A stretch of DNA of 64,000 nt from Beaufortia kweichowensis. Lineage: Eukaryota > Chordata > Actinopteri > Cypriniformes > Gastromyzontidae. Below are positions 24,539-36,046 of this stretch, piece after piece (within the stretch, counting starts at the first letter, position 1; each line of letters opens with the position of its first letter). Below the pieces are notes generated by a model that was not told the origin of the DNA, ran no database searches, and saw nothing but the letters and a program-made list of their open reading frames with translations. Where the stretch lies: the NCBI GenBank assembly GCA_019155185.1, contig CM032811.1:5786075-5850074 (forward strand). Direction: 5' to 3'. The position numbers were made by a program, and so were the translations under genes.

Positions 24539-24614
24539 ACAGCCATTTACCCTCAATTAGCAAAATTACATTAATTAATAAGATCATTGTGACACAAAAC
24601 ACATCTTCAAATCG
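24539..24614. repeat. 76-bp direct repeat, copy 2
   Basis: Partner of 23924-23999, in the same orientation, with only two substitutions. The 615-bp period suggests a duplication that also involved, or preceded, insertion of the family E element between the copies. Confidence 0.9.
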
Positions 24615-24990
24615 CTTTGAAACGGTGCAAGCTTGTTAACCAAGGTGTACTTATGACAGTCAACACCATTATCATGAAAGAATATTTGGCAAAGACAAAA
24701 AAAATCAATAGATGTGTGCTAACAAGCCTCAGAAGGACTGCTGGACAGAGGGAATTTGTTACCACACAATCACAACTTATTTGCACAGTAGCTGAAAGAA
24801 CACCTGAGAGATGCTAATGGTCTTGTTTCATCCTAAACAATTACTTGTTCTGAAGGTTAATTTGTAGAAATGATTGTGTGTACAATAACAATATAAGCAC
24901 ATCACTCACATACCTAATGAAGGGGTTGTGATGTTGGGAAGGCAACTTTTAATTTGTGTTTTTCTAACTATAGTTAAGCTACCTGCTGTC

Positions 24991-25875
24991 CGTCACGGTT
25001 TCACTCTGCACCTCCCCATGGACTCAATTTCCCATCATCCATTGCACCATCACCGTCAGCTATCTTTGATTACCCTCACCTGCACCTCATCATCAACATT
25101 CAAAAAACAAGTTGGAAAAGGGAGAGTAAGCCTTAAAGATAGGAGAGAAGATATTATTATTACACGACTGCGAATAGGACATTCTGGTTTAAATCACTCA
25201 TTGGTCATAATATGGAAACATCAAACTGGATTGTGTATATCCTGTAGTGAAGCAGAGACTGTTAATCATGTACTTCTACATTGTACTGTATTTACCAAAG
25301 AAAGAGACGAGTTGATTAAAAAATTGAAGGATCTAAATATAACCAGTTTCAGTTTATCAAATCTATTAAGTTGTGCTTCAGAACAATCAAGAGTGCAGAG
25401 AGAAATACTTAATTATCTCAAAATAACAGAATTGGAAAGAAGAATTTAAATGTAATTTAAAGTGGGGTTTTTTGGTCTTATTCCCCGTCGATGCTTCACA
25501 CTCCAGTCCAGTTGGTGGCAGTAATACACCATAAATTGGCTTGTCAACCGCTAATAAACGACACAAGAAGAAGAAGATGCACCTCATCATCTTGGACTCT
25601 ATATCAGTCACGCTGTTTCTTTGTTCTGTGTCAGGTCTCGTTTGTATGTAGTTGGCTACCTTAACGAATACGGTTACCTACCTGATGTCCTGGCCTTGTT
25701 TTACTTTGTTTTTGTCATTGTCCTCATCTGTCAGTGTTTTGATTACTCACCTGTCTCCCCTGTGGATTGTATTTGGATTACTCGCCTGCATCTGTGTTTG
25801 TCTACACTTCAAGTAAAGTCAATTTATGTTATCCTCTGGTCATTGTGCTTCTTCATCCCAATACCACCCGTAACA
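24991..25875 (+). mobile_element. LTR-like element interrupted by a LINE
   Basis: The outer segments (24991-25094 and 25592-25875) read as one element of about 390 bp once the inserted LINE and one target copy are removed. It starts GTCACGGTTTCACTCTGCAC and ends ACCCGTAACA, resembling the solo LTR at 36663-37076 (TGTCACGATG...CCGTAACA). It has a TATA-like 'ctctatatc', a pyrimidine-rich middle and a polyadenylation-like 'aagtaaag'. The left base expected to be T is C, and I find no matching 5-bp flanks, so it is older or its left border is uncertain. No internal coding region is present. Confidence 0.6.
25095..25577 (+). pseudogene. 5'-truncated LINE, 3' end of ORF2 (I-clade-like)
   Basis: The open frame (25096-25449) encodes about 117 residues of a LINE ORF2 C-terminus: an RLRIGHSGLNHSL segment, then a C-x2-C-x7-H-x4-C knuckle (CISC...ETVNHVLLHC), then a Lys/Leu-rich tail ending in ELERRI and a stop. 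The 3' untranslated part contains 'gttggtggcagtaatacacc' and 'aaccgctaataaacgac' and ends in (GAA)n, features I know from I-type (Nimb-like) fish LINEs. Reverse transcriptase and endonuclease are absent, so it is a dead-on-arrival insertion. It is flanked by a perfect 14-bp target duplication, TGCACCTCATCATC, at 25081-25094 and 25578-25591. Confidence 0.88.
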
Positions 25876-26052
25876 TTAAGCACGTCATGCTTTTTCTTGC
25901 CTCTTCAATGAATTCCTTAGATGTAAGTCCATTTTGCTTTAGAAGATACTGGATTTCTTTGAATTTCTTTAATGATGGATGAATGTTTATTTTGGATTTA
26001 ACAAAAGATAACATGATAGTATTTTATCATACAATATGTGTTTAACTAAAAA
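25876..26052. other. Unique sequence without recognised gene
   Basis: Nothing recognised. Confidence 0.4.
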
Positions 26053-26125
26053 AAGGAAGTCATATATGGTATGAGGGGGAGAAAATTATGACAGATATGA
26101 TATTTGGGTAAACTATTTCTTTAAT
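26053..26125 (+). mobile_element. Terminal fragment of a family D-type MITE
   Basis: 'aaggaagtcatatatggtat' then 'gagggggagaaaattatgac' and 'tatttgggtaaactatttct' corresponds to the outer end of the long form of the family D element, whose terminus reads about TTTTGGGTGAACTATCCCTTTAA. Only one end is present. Confidence 0.7.
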
Positions 26126-26445
26126 AGCTGGAAAAGCTACAAACCCTAAGTTTGAAAACCTCTAAACTACTGTAACTACTATATCACTATTTTTAGTTAG
26201 CTACTCCAAACAGCATTTAGGTTGAGAGTAAATATGTCACATTGGCATCTGAGTTTCGCCGTTTGAGTCCAAAAGGAGCTTTTGACAGCGCTGGAGCTCT
26301 GTTCCCTGTGGCCCTGCTGCCGGATCCAAACAAATCCAGGCCACAGAATGACAGGAGTTCAAACGTCAGCTTTACTATTAAAAAGGACATGACTTCCTTT
26401 CCATCTGTCAAAGTATGCTTACAGATTAAAGCAATGTTTATAGTT
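26126..26445. promoter_or_regulatory. Possible regulatory element in unique DNA
   Basis: The part at 26230-26400 is GC-richer and complex ('cagcgctggagctctgttcc', 'ggatccaaacaaatccaggc') with no repeat signature. Open frames run on both strands but show no domain. A conserved non-coding element is possible; support is compositional only. Confidence 0.2.

Positions 26446-26476
<31 letters not shown>
26446..26476. repeat. Compound (TG)11(GA)5 microsatellite
   Basis: A perfect TG run passes directly into a GA run. Confidence 0.95.
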
Positions 26477-27085
26477 TGAGAAGGTAAAATTAGAACTTTT
26501 GCTAAATTCGTCCTGTCATAATTTCTCGCTACAAGACGCCAGCTGCATAATCTCTGATCTTATCTAAAGGACATTTTCTGACAGCATGTTGTATTTTCTG
26601 CCTTGGTTTTGGTCCAATAATGCGGATTAGACTTACGGCCCCCTGCTTTAAATTATTCTGTGGCCATGCTCAATGACATTTAAAAAAATAAAGAAATAAA
26701 ACATCATAAAACATTGTTTACTGAAATAGGTGTAAAGTCACACCTGTCTTCATGATAGGTCTAGATTCTGTAAATAACAGAAGAGAGTCAGAAACATCCT
26801 TTGCTGGTGCATCATTTTGCATAGTTTGGTTTGCTGGTCTCTGTATGGCTGGACATGGATGCACTAGCTCACAGCTTTTTTTAATATCCTGCTAGAAAAT
26901 AATAAAATAATTCAAAAGAAAAAAAACTTCCCTGTGGTCATGTCTTTCATGATTGGAAACTCTAGAATAAACATATAAGAAATGTAATAATGAACCGTTA
27001 ATGTAACATTACATTTAAAATACCTGATGGTAAATAAAGAGTAAATATAAAAACTGTGCGGCTGGTCGCCTTTGGTCATTTCTCT
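26477..27085. other. Unique sequence without recognised gene
   Basis: No gene or repeat family recognised. Confidence 0.45.
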
Positions 27086-27757
27086 AAAGCCCTGTTTGGA
27101 CGGGATTAGTTTTACATGGGGAGGTGGGGGTAAAGTAATTATTACCAGAGCTTCTCTGTGATTTTAGTCCCGTCCGAATGTGCCATCTCGGTAATCATTA
27201 CGGACAATGTCAGTAAAGATTACGGCGACTTTTACCTTCTGTAAAAAGGTCCGGAAGAATGACCTCAGGGAATACTAATCCCGTTTGAATAGACCCGCTG
27301 TATAATATACAGTAAAATTCCGTCATTTCCTGTTTAAAAGTAGTTTTTGGCGCGTTTGCAAGCATGGAGGCGCTTGAAGAAGCATTCGGTTGCATTGTAG
27401 GTGGTGAGACAACTCTGTGGCAAACCTCCAGTGTTTTCCGCATACCATTTAAAGCAAAAAGAAGATCGAAAGCACTTATTAGAGGCACAAAACTTCTTTT
27501 AGCTCTAGGTAAGTGTCTATTACCTACACAATCCAATCAGAATTGTTAGACTGGACCTAACTGAAGCAACGTCATACGCACATGACGACAAGGAGGTTAC
27601 TGTGGTGTGTAAAGCAAGTTACCCATCCCACTTCTGCTAGTTTTACTGAGATGTCTTGTCCCGTGCGAACTGGCCATTAATATTACAGACGTCCTGAGGT
27701 AAAATTACTTTACCCCCACCTCCCCATGTAAAACGAATCCTGTCCGAATAGGGCTTT
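27086..27757. mobile_element. 672-bp DNA transposon with 55-bp inverted repeats
   Basis: The left end AAAGCCCTGTTTGGACGGGA (27086 onward, 55 bp) is matched by the reverse complement of the right end AAAGCCCTATTCGGACAGGA, with 51 of 55 positions identical by my alignment, including the shared core ACATGGGGAGGTGGGGGTAA. The flanks carry TAA/TTA, which would fit the 3-bp duplication of PIF/Harbinger elements, but the exact border is ambiguous. The element is GC-richer than its surroundings, has subterminal motif copies (GTCCCGTCCGAATG, GTCCCGTGCGAACTGG) and no transposase domain, so it is non-autonomous. The superfamily is inferred. Confidence 0.85.
27364..27508 (+). pseudogene. Exon-like frame inside the 672-bp transposon
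   Basis: An ATG at 27364 opens a frame beginning MEALEEAFGCIVGG and ending RGTKLLLAL, running to CTCTAG|GTAAGT, a consensus splice donor at 27508/27509. This gives 48 codons plus one base, with a basic KAKRRSK stretch that could be nuclear-localising or DNA-binding. No downstream exon is present before the right terminal repeat. It may be the first exon of an autonomous parent or a captured host exon; I do not recognise the peptide. Confidence 0.35.
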
Positions 27758-28968
27758 AAACACATATTGGGTATAAAGTGCATGTTGCATGTGATTAATG
27801 CTCCAACCAAAGTAATACAAATAATACCAAATAGGTGTAAAACAATATTTAAATTATAAATAAAGTTCAGTTGATGCAAAAGCTTATGGAAATAAACTAA
27901 AATAGTGATGACAATATCATGAAGGACAATTGCTTAGGGCTGCACACGTGGTATACATACAAGTTATTCTACCAACAGAAAAATAAATGCAAATATTAAA
28001 TATAAAAGTCATTTATATAACATCAAACAGCGAATGATTTGTCATGACTTGAGAGGACCTCTATTCAGATGTTTACCTCTACAGAATCATCTCAATGAGA
28101 CAAAAACAGGTTATTAAAAGTCTTAAAAAACCTAATTATAAAACCTTAATCTTACAAATAGATCAACACATCTAATCATGACGATCTTACTAGCAAAACA
28201 AAAACCACCTGCTCTCTGTTTATAGAAACGAACAGCAATGTAATTCCAGTGACGTCTCAGAAGAATGAAACATCTTGATTGGCACATGTGTCACATTTCT
28301 CCCTGTCAAAGATTAATTATCTCTTAATTAATCCTGCCATTCAACCACCTCCAAGAACATTTTTCCAAAGGCGAGGGTGTTATGTTACCGATGTTAAACA
28401 AGGGCAGCAGTTATCCTGTGAACGCATCTCTAAACCTGCACATGAGGACAACCGAAGCACTTGCGTTGCTTTATTAACTGCTGCAATTAAACTTTAAACA
28501 GTCTTCGGAAATCAAGAGAGAATTAGAAAATAGGAGGTATCAGTGCAACAAACATTTCTGCTGGCCAAATAAAGGTAGTAAAGGTTTCTGAAAGCAGTGT
28601 GGGCTGGTTTTAGGAAGCTTTTTGGACTGAAACTTCAAAAGGGACTTTCAAATGCTCAGACTCCTGTGTATACCTGCTTCACTCCGCTTTTGAAATGGTA
28701 AAACCCCTCATTTCCTGTGAACCGACCTTTCAGCCTTATTAATTCATTCTCAAAATGTGAGATTTGTAGAGCTTTACTGGTGAACTTTGACACACCGAGT
28801 GTCTCATCAAGGTTTATTGTTGAATAAATATGTACTGTAGTATTCTTCACCTGATCCATGGATAACACAAACAAAACAATGCGATACAATTAATAAAAAG
28901 CAAAAAAACATGCATTGAAATTTTTTTTTTAATAATATCTTTAATGTCAAAGGCTGAATCTGGATAAA
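27758..28968. other. Unique sequence, about 1.2 kb
   Basis: No gene or repeat family recognised. Confidence 0.5.
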
Positions 28969-29075
28969 TTTACATTTATTCATTTGGCTTTCAACTGCGT
29001 TCAAGCTACACTTTTCATTAGCATGTTCATCTCCTAGAAATTGAACTCATGACCTAGGCATTAAGCTAAAATTAA
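28969..29075 (-). repeat. Decayed SINE copy
   Basis: 'aaatttacatttattcattt' at the left is the reversed tail. 'tagaaattgaactcatgacc' followed by 'taggcattaagctaaa' at the right is the reversed tRNA-like B box and head (compare GGGAATCGAACCCA). Internal parts are deleted. Confidence 0.65.
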
Positions 29076-30026
29076 GCAGCTGCCCTTATCTTTAAAAACC
29101 TTAAACAACAGGGTGAAAAAAATGGTCAAAGAAAATATGACAAATGACATTAAACAATAAACGGGGTGCTGACCAGCGTGTTTTGTTAGCCGTGAGCATG
29201 AAACCAGAAAAAATGTTGTTGAATGCACAGTAGTAATATAGTGGGTTGCCTCTTGGTATCCAGTAAAAGTTGAAGCAAAACATTGAGAAACACTGTGCTG
29301 TTGTATGTTTTAAACTGACAAAAGATATGAACTACCAGATATCTCTCTCCAGGTGTAATAAACCTCTCTGGATGTTTCAAAGCATTTTATTAGGGTCCTT
29401 GGGGGTCATGGAGAAAAATCACTTACTGTATCACACCAATCTGGTCCAGTAGCTACTACCAGCCAAAGAGCTTTCAACAACTTTTTCATCATGTTTGGCA
29501 GCAATCAACTTTCCATTGTGGTTTATTTCGCTTTCAATACCTTTAAACAGCAGTTCGCTCGGTGGGTGTCCTGCTATTTGAAACCAACCTCTCAGTGTGT
29601 CCACCTACTGTGTCCTACAAATTATTCCCATGTTAATTCATTATCCATATTACAGTTGAATAGACTACAAGATTCAAAGTATTAGCAGTAAATCAGAAAA
29701 ACATATTGGGATTAATGAGATGGTACGTCTCGCTGTCAGTTAATGACACATTTTAAATGCCCTTATTTATAGATTTATTCTCTGTACTTTTGTAAAATTA
29801 TGTAAGTATGAAAAAATGCCACAAAGTCTTTTTAAATGAAATGCATAATTAGATGTTGGCTCTGGCATTTGAGTTGGAAATGGCACTTCAAATTTGTTTG
29901 CACTTCAAATTGTTGAAAAAGCACATTCATCCATCGTTAAAGTAATATATTAGGTCAATAAATGTCTTCTAAAGCGAAATGTTGCATTTGAGGAAGAAAA
30001 CATTTAATATTTTGAACCGATTTAGT
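29076..30026. other. Unique sequence, about 0.95 kb
   Basis: No gene or repeat family recognised. Confidence 0.45.
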
Positions 30027-30095
30027 CAGGGCCGTTTGAAGGAATTTGAGGGCCCCAAGCAAAATGGACATGGAGGCCCCCCCAATTCAAAATAA
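30027..30095. mobile_element. Possible terminus of a CAGGGCCG-type DNA element
   Basis: 'tcagggccgtttgaaggaat' followed by GGGCCCC and 'aagcaaaatgg', then GGCCCCCCC, resembles the outer end of an abundant fish DNA repeat that begins CAGGGCCGG and has hAT-like termini. The partner end was not found, so the extent is unknown. Confidence 0.4.
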
Positions 30096-33000
30096 CACAA
30101 TTCAATAAAATAAGCTGCAAAGTAAACCTTTGAAATAAATTAAATTCACTCATACATTCAAAAAGTAACTTGCGCATAATGCAGTGCATTCTTTTGCAGG
30201 ATAAATAAACACTTTTTCTGTGCTCTTAAAAACTGGTTTAAATTGCTATGTAGGCACCTAATTGATAATAATAACAAAACATACAAGTATGGTGTATTGC
30301 ATGTTGTTGAGCCATGTGGCTAATATGTTTAAGCAAGATGAAATTCATTGATGCTGCTTGTAATGCTAGCAAACCTTATTGGTTTATTTTTAGATATGTT
30401 AGAACAGCAAACATGGCAATTACATTGCTTCACCCTGACAGAACTCACAAGACCCTTGCAGTTTTGGTAACCTGATGATAAATGCTGCTTTCATGCATGC
30501 AAAAATTTAGCTTGAAATGCATGTGATGCAAATGTAAACAGATGTTTTCATCACTTGCAGAGTTCATGACCATCACATACTGCTCAGTATGGGATCTGTA
30601 GTAATCTTCAATCAAGTTGAATTGATTAATATTTGCAAAATCTGTCCATGTAAATATAGTCTCAATCATCTGAAATCTGGAAATAAATTGAATCAAAGTC
30701 CAGAATCAAAACAGGATTGGAAAATCAAATGAATTCAATGTTGGGAACAGCAACGTGATGAAACACAAACGCTCTCCAATTTCAAGCCTGAGTGAAAAAT
30801 TGTAAGACACTTCTTTTGCTGATCAACACAAGTGTCATATGTATATGTTCGTGTTGTATTAAGTTGTGTCACCTGGAGGCCTGACAAAGTGGTATTAATG
30901 AACTATTCAATAACGCTTGTTCACATACCGTATGCCTTCTGCATGCTGTATAGGAGAATAATGTCATCAGGGCTCTTTGAATTGGCAAACCCTTACAACA
31001 TTGTCACAAATCGTGTGGCTGATTGTTATGCTTGGAGTTAGGTTTAATTGAATTGTGGAAGCACTCAAATTTAGCAAATAATCAGAGTAAAATCAAGCCA
31101 GAATTATATTCATTATCATTTTATCAGATAAGTTACTTTTCTCTGAAGTAGAGAGATCGCATTTGATCTCTGTTGAATTTGATTATAACTGCATGATTAT
31201 CTCTGTTGTTCAATCGTGTTGGCCCTTAGCAAGAGTTCGAGAATCGGGTTTGATCCAACTACATCACAAATAGTGCATTTTAACACAGCAAACAGTTTCT
31301 CTCTTATCAAAACACTTCCTTGTTGTGTAAATGAATAGTCAGAACGCATAAAACATTTCCAGTTTTTAGTTGGTGTCATGTCCATATCATCTCAATAAGA
31401 ACCCCACCTGTATAGCCATTCATAACTTTTCACCAATGTATAATTAAAGATACGGCACATTCAGCACACCGATCAGAATCTCTGTGTGCTGATCTCAAAG
31501 TCAGTTGAAACACAATCAACACTTTTAAGATACGCCAAGACTACATGTGACCTTTTCTCTGCCAGTTATGCGTATGTCTGCACAGGCTTCATATTCATGA
31601 AGAACCTCCACCAGGTTGAGCTCTAATGAATCATCTTTTTTACTCGGAGATAAGTAAGACACAGTTATTCAAAGATCACCACAAGTTTGTGATTTTGAAG
31701 AGTAAGAACTTAATGAATCTGAACTTTAGCATGAAAACGTTCACACGCTGGTTTTGCATATATGAATATTTGTGCGTATATGGAGGTTAGTGAATGTAGT
31801 GAACTTTAGACTACATCAACCAGAACATTTAAAAACTGCTCCAACTGTGTCCAAAAATGTCGTTGTAAGCATAGTCAAGGTGACCAGGAGGTTCAGGCCA
31901 AGCAGCAGGGTAACAGTTCTGGCTGACTTGTGGAGGTCAATTGGATTTGGATGGTTTTGTAGTGTAAAGAGTCTCTAGAAAAATCTCAGCTTGAGTCTGA
32001 ATGCCATGCCAGCAATCCACTGAGAAGAGAAAATGTCCCAGGAAATCCACAGTCCCATAGCAAATCTGAATCTGAAGAATAACACTATAATCTGGGGTTT
32101 ACTTTTCTTTTTTCTCCTGTTTCTTTGTTGTGTACTCTCAGGTTTCTTTTTCTAAAGAAATTCACATGCCCATCGTGAATATGCAATTTATAATTGGATT
32201 GCACTTGGATTGCAAAGAATACAGAGAAAGTTAGTTTGGTAAATAGCATCAAAATAAATAATGTGAGTTACAAAACATAAAATGAAATGCATGCCAATAT
32301 TGAACAATCTTTTCATCATTCCTACTGTACTTGTTAAATGCCACTTACAAATTCATTTGGATTTACGCTACAGTGGCTTTCAACTTTTTCATCCTCAGGC
32401 CTACGGCAGAAAGCTGTGTTCCTTTAATTATGCATTAGTTCCAGAAGATTTGAATAGTAAATGAAACAGCCGAGGAATTTGACATGTATATGGTTCTAGC
32501 AGCTGGTTTGACCTTTGAATTAATGGCACTTTCCTCAAACACCTAAAATTTCATCCTAGCCAACAAGGTTTATCTATATAGGCAAAGATTTAGATGTGTA
32601 TAACTGTTACAGTTTATTTTATTGTGAATGTCTGCCACTGATACTGATACTGTTTTACTGATACTGTAAAATAAAAGACATGGTTCAAAGCCAACATTAT
32701 AAAAAAAACTCCTTCCTTTGTATTTGCATCAGAGGAATTATACCACAGCTTAAACGTTAAACAACAAGCCTTTGAAATCCCACCAGCTGGGTGTCTTAAG
32801 CTTTGTGTGGCCAGTGTGTTCACCACAGCCAAAAACAAAAGTGACATAGTCAGCCCACACACTCAGCAGTTTTTCTTAAGACTGACACAGTCAGTGTCAT
32901 CGCTGAAATCTTGCTTTGTTATTTATTAAATCCTACATGTACAGTTAAATAATCAAAAGAATTGGCAGCGTTATTTGATCAAAACATATAAAAATGGCAA

Positions 33001-33204
33001 TAAATGCCATGATGTGAAAGGGATCAAATAATTGCCTGTCCAAATGCCTCACAACAACAAAGTGGTAAAACTAAGATGTTTTTAGCTTTGTACTTAAAAT
33101 ATAAAAAAAATCCATAAAGACCTCTTTAGATGGGACTACTTTATCCTGTCTCAATCTGAATTCTATCCAAGTTTTTTTTTTTTTAAACAATATCAGAAAA
33201 ATAG
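30096..33204. other. Unique AT-rich sequence, about 3.1 kb
   Basis: No gene, RNA or known repeat recognised. Near 31860-32080 the sequence is more complex and GC-richer ('aaggtgaccaggaggttcag', 'ctgacttgtggaggtcaatt') without an assignable function. A T13 run lies at about 33172-33184. Confidence 0.5.
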
Positions 33205-33332
33205 TTAGATAAGATAAATAAAATAGATGAATAGATAGATAAGATAGATAAAAAAGATGAATAGATAGATAAGATAGATAAAATAGATGGATGGATGGAT
33301 GGATGGATGGAGATATGATAATAAAGATAGAT

Positions 33333-33370
<38 letters not shown>

Positions 33371-33411
33371 GGATGGATGGATGGATGGATGGATAGATAG
33401 ATAGATAGATA
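33205..33411. repeat. Compound (GATA)n/(GATG)n satellite tract
   Basis: Interleaved GATA and GATG tetranucleotides spread over about 200 bp, with two GATG blocks (about 33296-33311 and 33368-33392) and several GATA blocks (notably 33333-33364). Interruptions such as 'gataaaa' mark an old, repeatedly rearranged tract. Confidence 0.95.
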
Positions 33412-35905
33412 CTCTTTTTTAGTTGAAACTGGTATTTGAGTTATACTTTACCCTTGCATTTAACAACAATAAGGCTCTTTGTGAATTGTAAAAAGGCTGT
33501 TTAGCACCAAAAAATAATTTTGCTATTATTACAAGACAAATTACCCCAATCTAGTGCTGTTTAGAACCACCTTTCTTACTATTGCTGTTCAATATCTGCC
33601 GTGCAGGTAGTAAGCATGTCTTACCAACAACCAAATTACAGCCAAGCTGACATACCTCTATATCTAAATCTTTATACTAAATCAGCATCCCAGTGCTGTT
33701 TTGGTCTTATATAATTACTCCTAGAACGCCTCTTGTCCAATCAGATTTGAGGTCCGGAACTGTTAACCAAAATATAACAAAGTCCATTCCGGTTATCTGT
33801 GTGTGAATCATTATGTGCCTGAACTTGTTTTTGCTTATTCAATGTCATTATATCCTCAGATGAAGCAGTCAATTTCCTTAATAATCAACGACCTGTGATT
33901 ATTAATAAACAATTTCCTGTACAGTTCGGATGTCAGCAGAATTACATTTAACCTTTTCTAAGTATAGCTCACAACTCGATAAGAATTCAGCCTAGGGGTG
34001 AATATTTGAGAAGAGGGGATTGTCACTCTTGACAGGGACTACTTGTGCAGAACGGCTTCAACTATGTGGCGTTTAACATCTGCAGTGCTAATCGGGCCTA
34101 ATTGCTCTTCTGATCTCGTCGGCATTTCAAACAGTGTTTGGAGATAGCTTTTAGTGCTCAGCTGGGAGTCAGGACAGCAGGCCCGGGTATACAGTATATT
34201 TAATCTGTCTGTTTTCACTCTTGAAATTGTGTGTGAGCTTTAGGAACATGTCTGGAGTGCTCGGCTTTGTTTCTATACTAAGGTTATGTCAGAGGGGTTT
34301 TGTAAAGAGTTCTCGTCCGCATGCTTATTTCTGTGCAGTCGCGTCAACTACAGGTTCTGTACTCTTGTGCGGAATTGAGAGTGGATTAAAAATAAACCAG
34401 ATGCTCATAACCTCCTTTCTGAGCAATGACCTGCTTAAACTAAAATATTTGCTGAAACTTTAGTGCTACTGTTGTAAAACACCTGCATTTATTGGAATGT
34501 GTTCAGCAATTTATTTACATATAATATCACATTCACTCTATTGACTAATGTGGGATGCAAAGCCATTATTCTATACTATTATTTGTGTTTATTCTTATTG
34601 ATCTTCGTCTCAGATGTTTCTCTTACAAATCCCCCCAGACACCAATTGTTTACATGCAGAAAGCTTTTAGTGCTGTTGCTGTACAATTGGTGTGGATAGA
34701 ATCAGAATTGGTTTTGGGAGAAGATGATAAGAAATGACCTGATTCAAGACTGATATTTTAGCAATGTGTGGGCACAGTTTGAAAGACATTGTCTTATGAA
34801 TCTCTAGAGAAGACATAAAACAGAGGTCATACTGAGGTCTTTTAATCATAAGAAAAACTTTAGAAGCAGGAGACTTAAGAAAAAGCCTTTATTTGCTCTC
34901 CATTTAGTCTTATTGCTATCCGGGACTTTCAGTGATATTAAAGAGACTTCCTTCTTGAATTTTGTTTTTGCATAGGATGAAGTGCTTTCTTTGTGTTCAT
35001 TTTCATACTCCTTACAGAAGTACTACTGTTGCAAAGATTTTTTTCTCTGCAAAAGCAAAGCTGATTGTTCCCATTTATTGCCTTCCATTTACTTTTTTTG
35101 GTATTTAATAATACTGTGCAACTAAATGCTGAATTCTGTGCTAAATGTCGTACAAACTGCAACATGCTTGCAACTTTTATTTTAGATGTCATATTGGGTA
35201 TCATGAGTCATAACAAGTGGAATATTACTGTAGAAATCCTGTATTAGATTTCAAGAGCAGTAAGAGCGAAAGACTATTGTTGTGCTGGATGAAATATATC
35301 GTGCTATACAGTGCAATATGGTTAGGATGGATATAACAAATTCCAAATGCAACACTAAGTGAAACTTGCGACATTTAATGCTGTGTGCTTTGCTTTGTGT
35401 TAGATCCATTTAGACCACCACGCATATAAAAATAAGACTTCTTGTGTCTATATATTTTACATTGAATCACTTCATTGTTTCATTTCTAAATTGCAGGTAC
35501 TAATGGACTTACATAATTATAAAAGGCATCAAAGCTACTTTGAAACTACAGCTAATTCCATTATCTTTACTATACCAAACATTTTAACAGACAGTCTTAG
35601 TCTCTTTTGATTTATTTATTAAGTTTAATTAAAATGTATGTTTGTTAAATGTTATACCAAAGTATATGACAATGAAAACTTTATTTATGGATCATCATAA
35701 TTTTAATACATAATTTGTAGCAACATAAAATAGTAAACAATGTTTAATACGATTTTAAATAATGCAAATATTAAATCAGTCCAATACAGTCTCATGGCAA
35801 TTCATAACTATTTTCCCAGGTTGATAATTCGGTTGAATTTGTAGTGACTGTTAGGGTTATGGGTGGGGCTTTATTATTGCTTTTTCTAATAATAAGCTAC
35901 AGATT
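33412..35905. other. Unique sequence, about 2.5 kb
   Basis: No gene or recognised repeat. The part at 33990-34200 is GC-richer ('gtgctaatcgggcctaattg', 'gacagcaggcccgggtatac') and could be regulatory, but support is minimal. Confidence 0.45.
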
Positions 35906-36046
35906 AATGTATGCATATGACAGATGCTTTATTCAAACTGCAATATATTGCAATTGGTGATACGTTTTTATCGGCCCACGTATTCACTAGGAATCAAACC
36001 CATGGCATTGTTAGCACTTTTCTATCAAATGAGCTACGGGAACTGT
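35906..36046 (-). repeat. SINE, nearly full length, reverse orientation
   Basis: From left to right it shows the reversed tail ('cagatgctttattcaaactg'), a spacer, the reversed B box ('taggaatcaaacccatggca') and the reversed A box ('ctatcaaatgagctacggga'). The order and spacing match a tRNA-derived SINE on the minus strand. Confidence 0.75.

Noticed and set aside
24928..25094. N-terminal part of the 173-codon frame containing the LINE C-terminus
   Set aside because: It begins at a GTG and runs through LTR-like DNA; only the part after the 14-bp target duplication is LINE-derived, so the frame is a chance fusion.
24974..25881. Possible TTAAGC target duplication around the LTR-like element
   Set aside because: The left TTAAGC lies 11 bp outside the apparent LTR start, so the match is probably coincidental.
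27210..27536. 108-codon minus-strand frame in the 672-bp transposon
   Set aside because: It mirrors the plus-strand exon-like frame and begins at no favourable start; the plus-strand frame with its donor site is the better explanation.
33205..33411. CRISPR-like spaced repeats
   Set aside because: Tetranucleotide satellite without unique spacers, in eukaryotic DNA.
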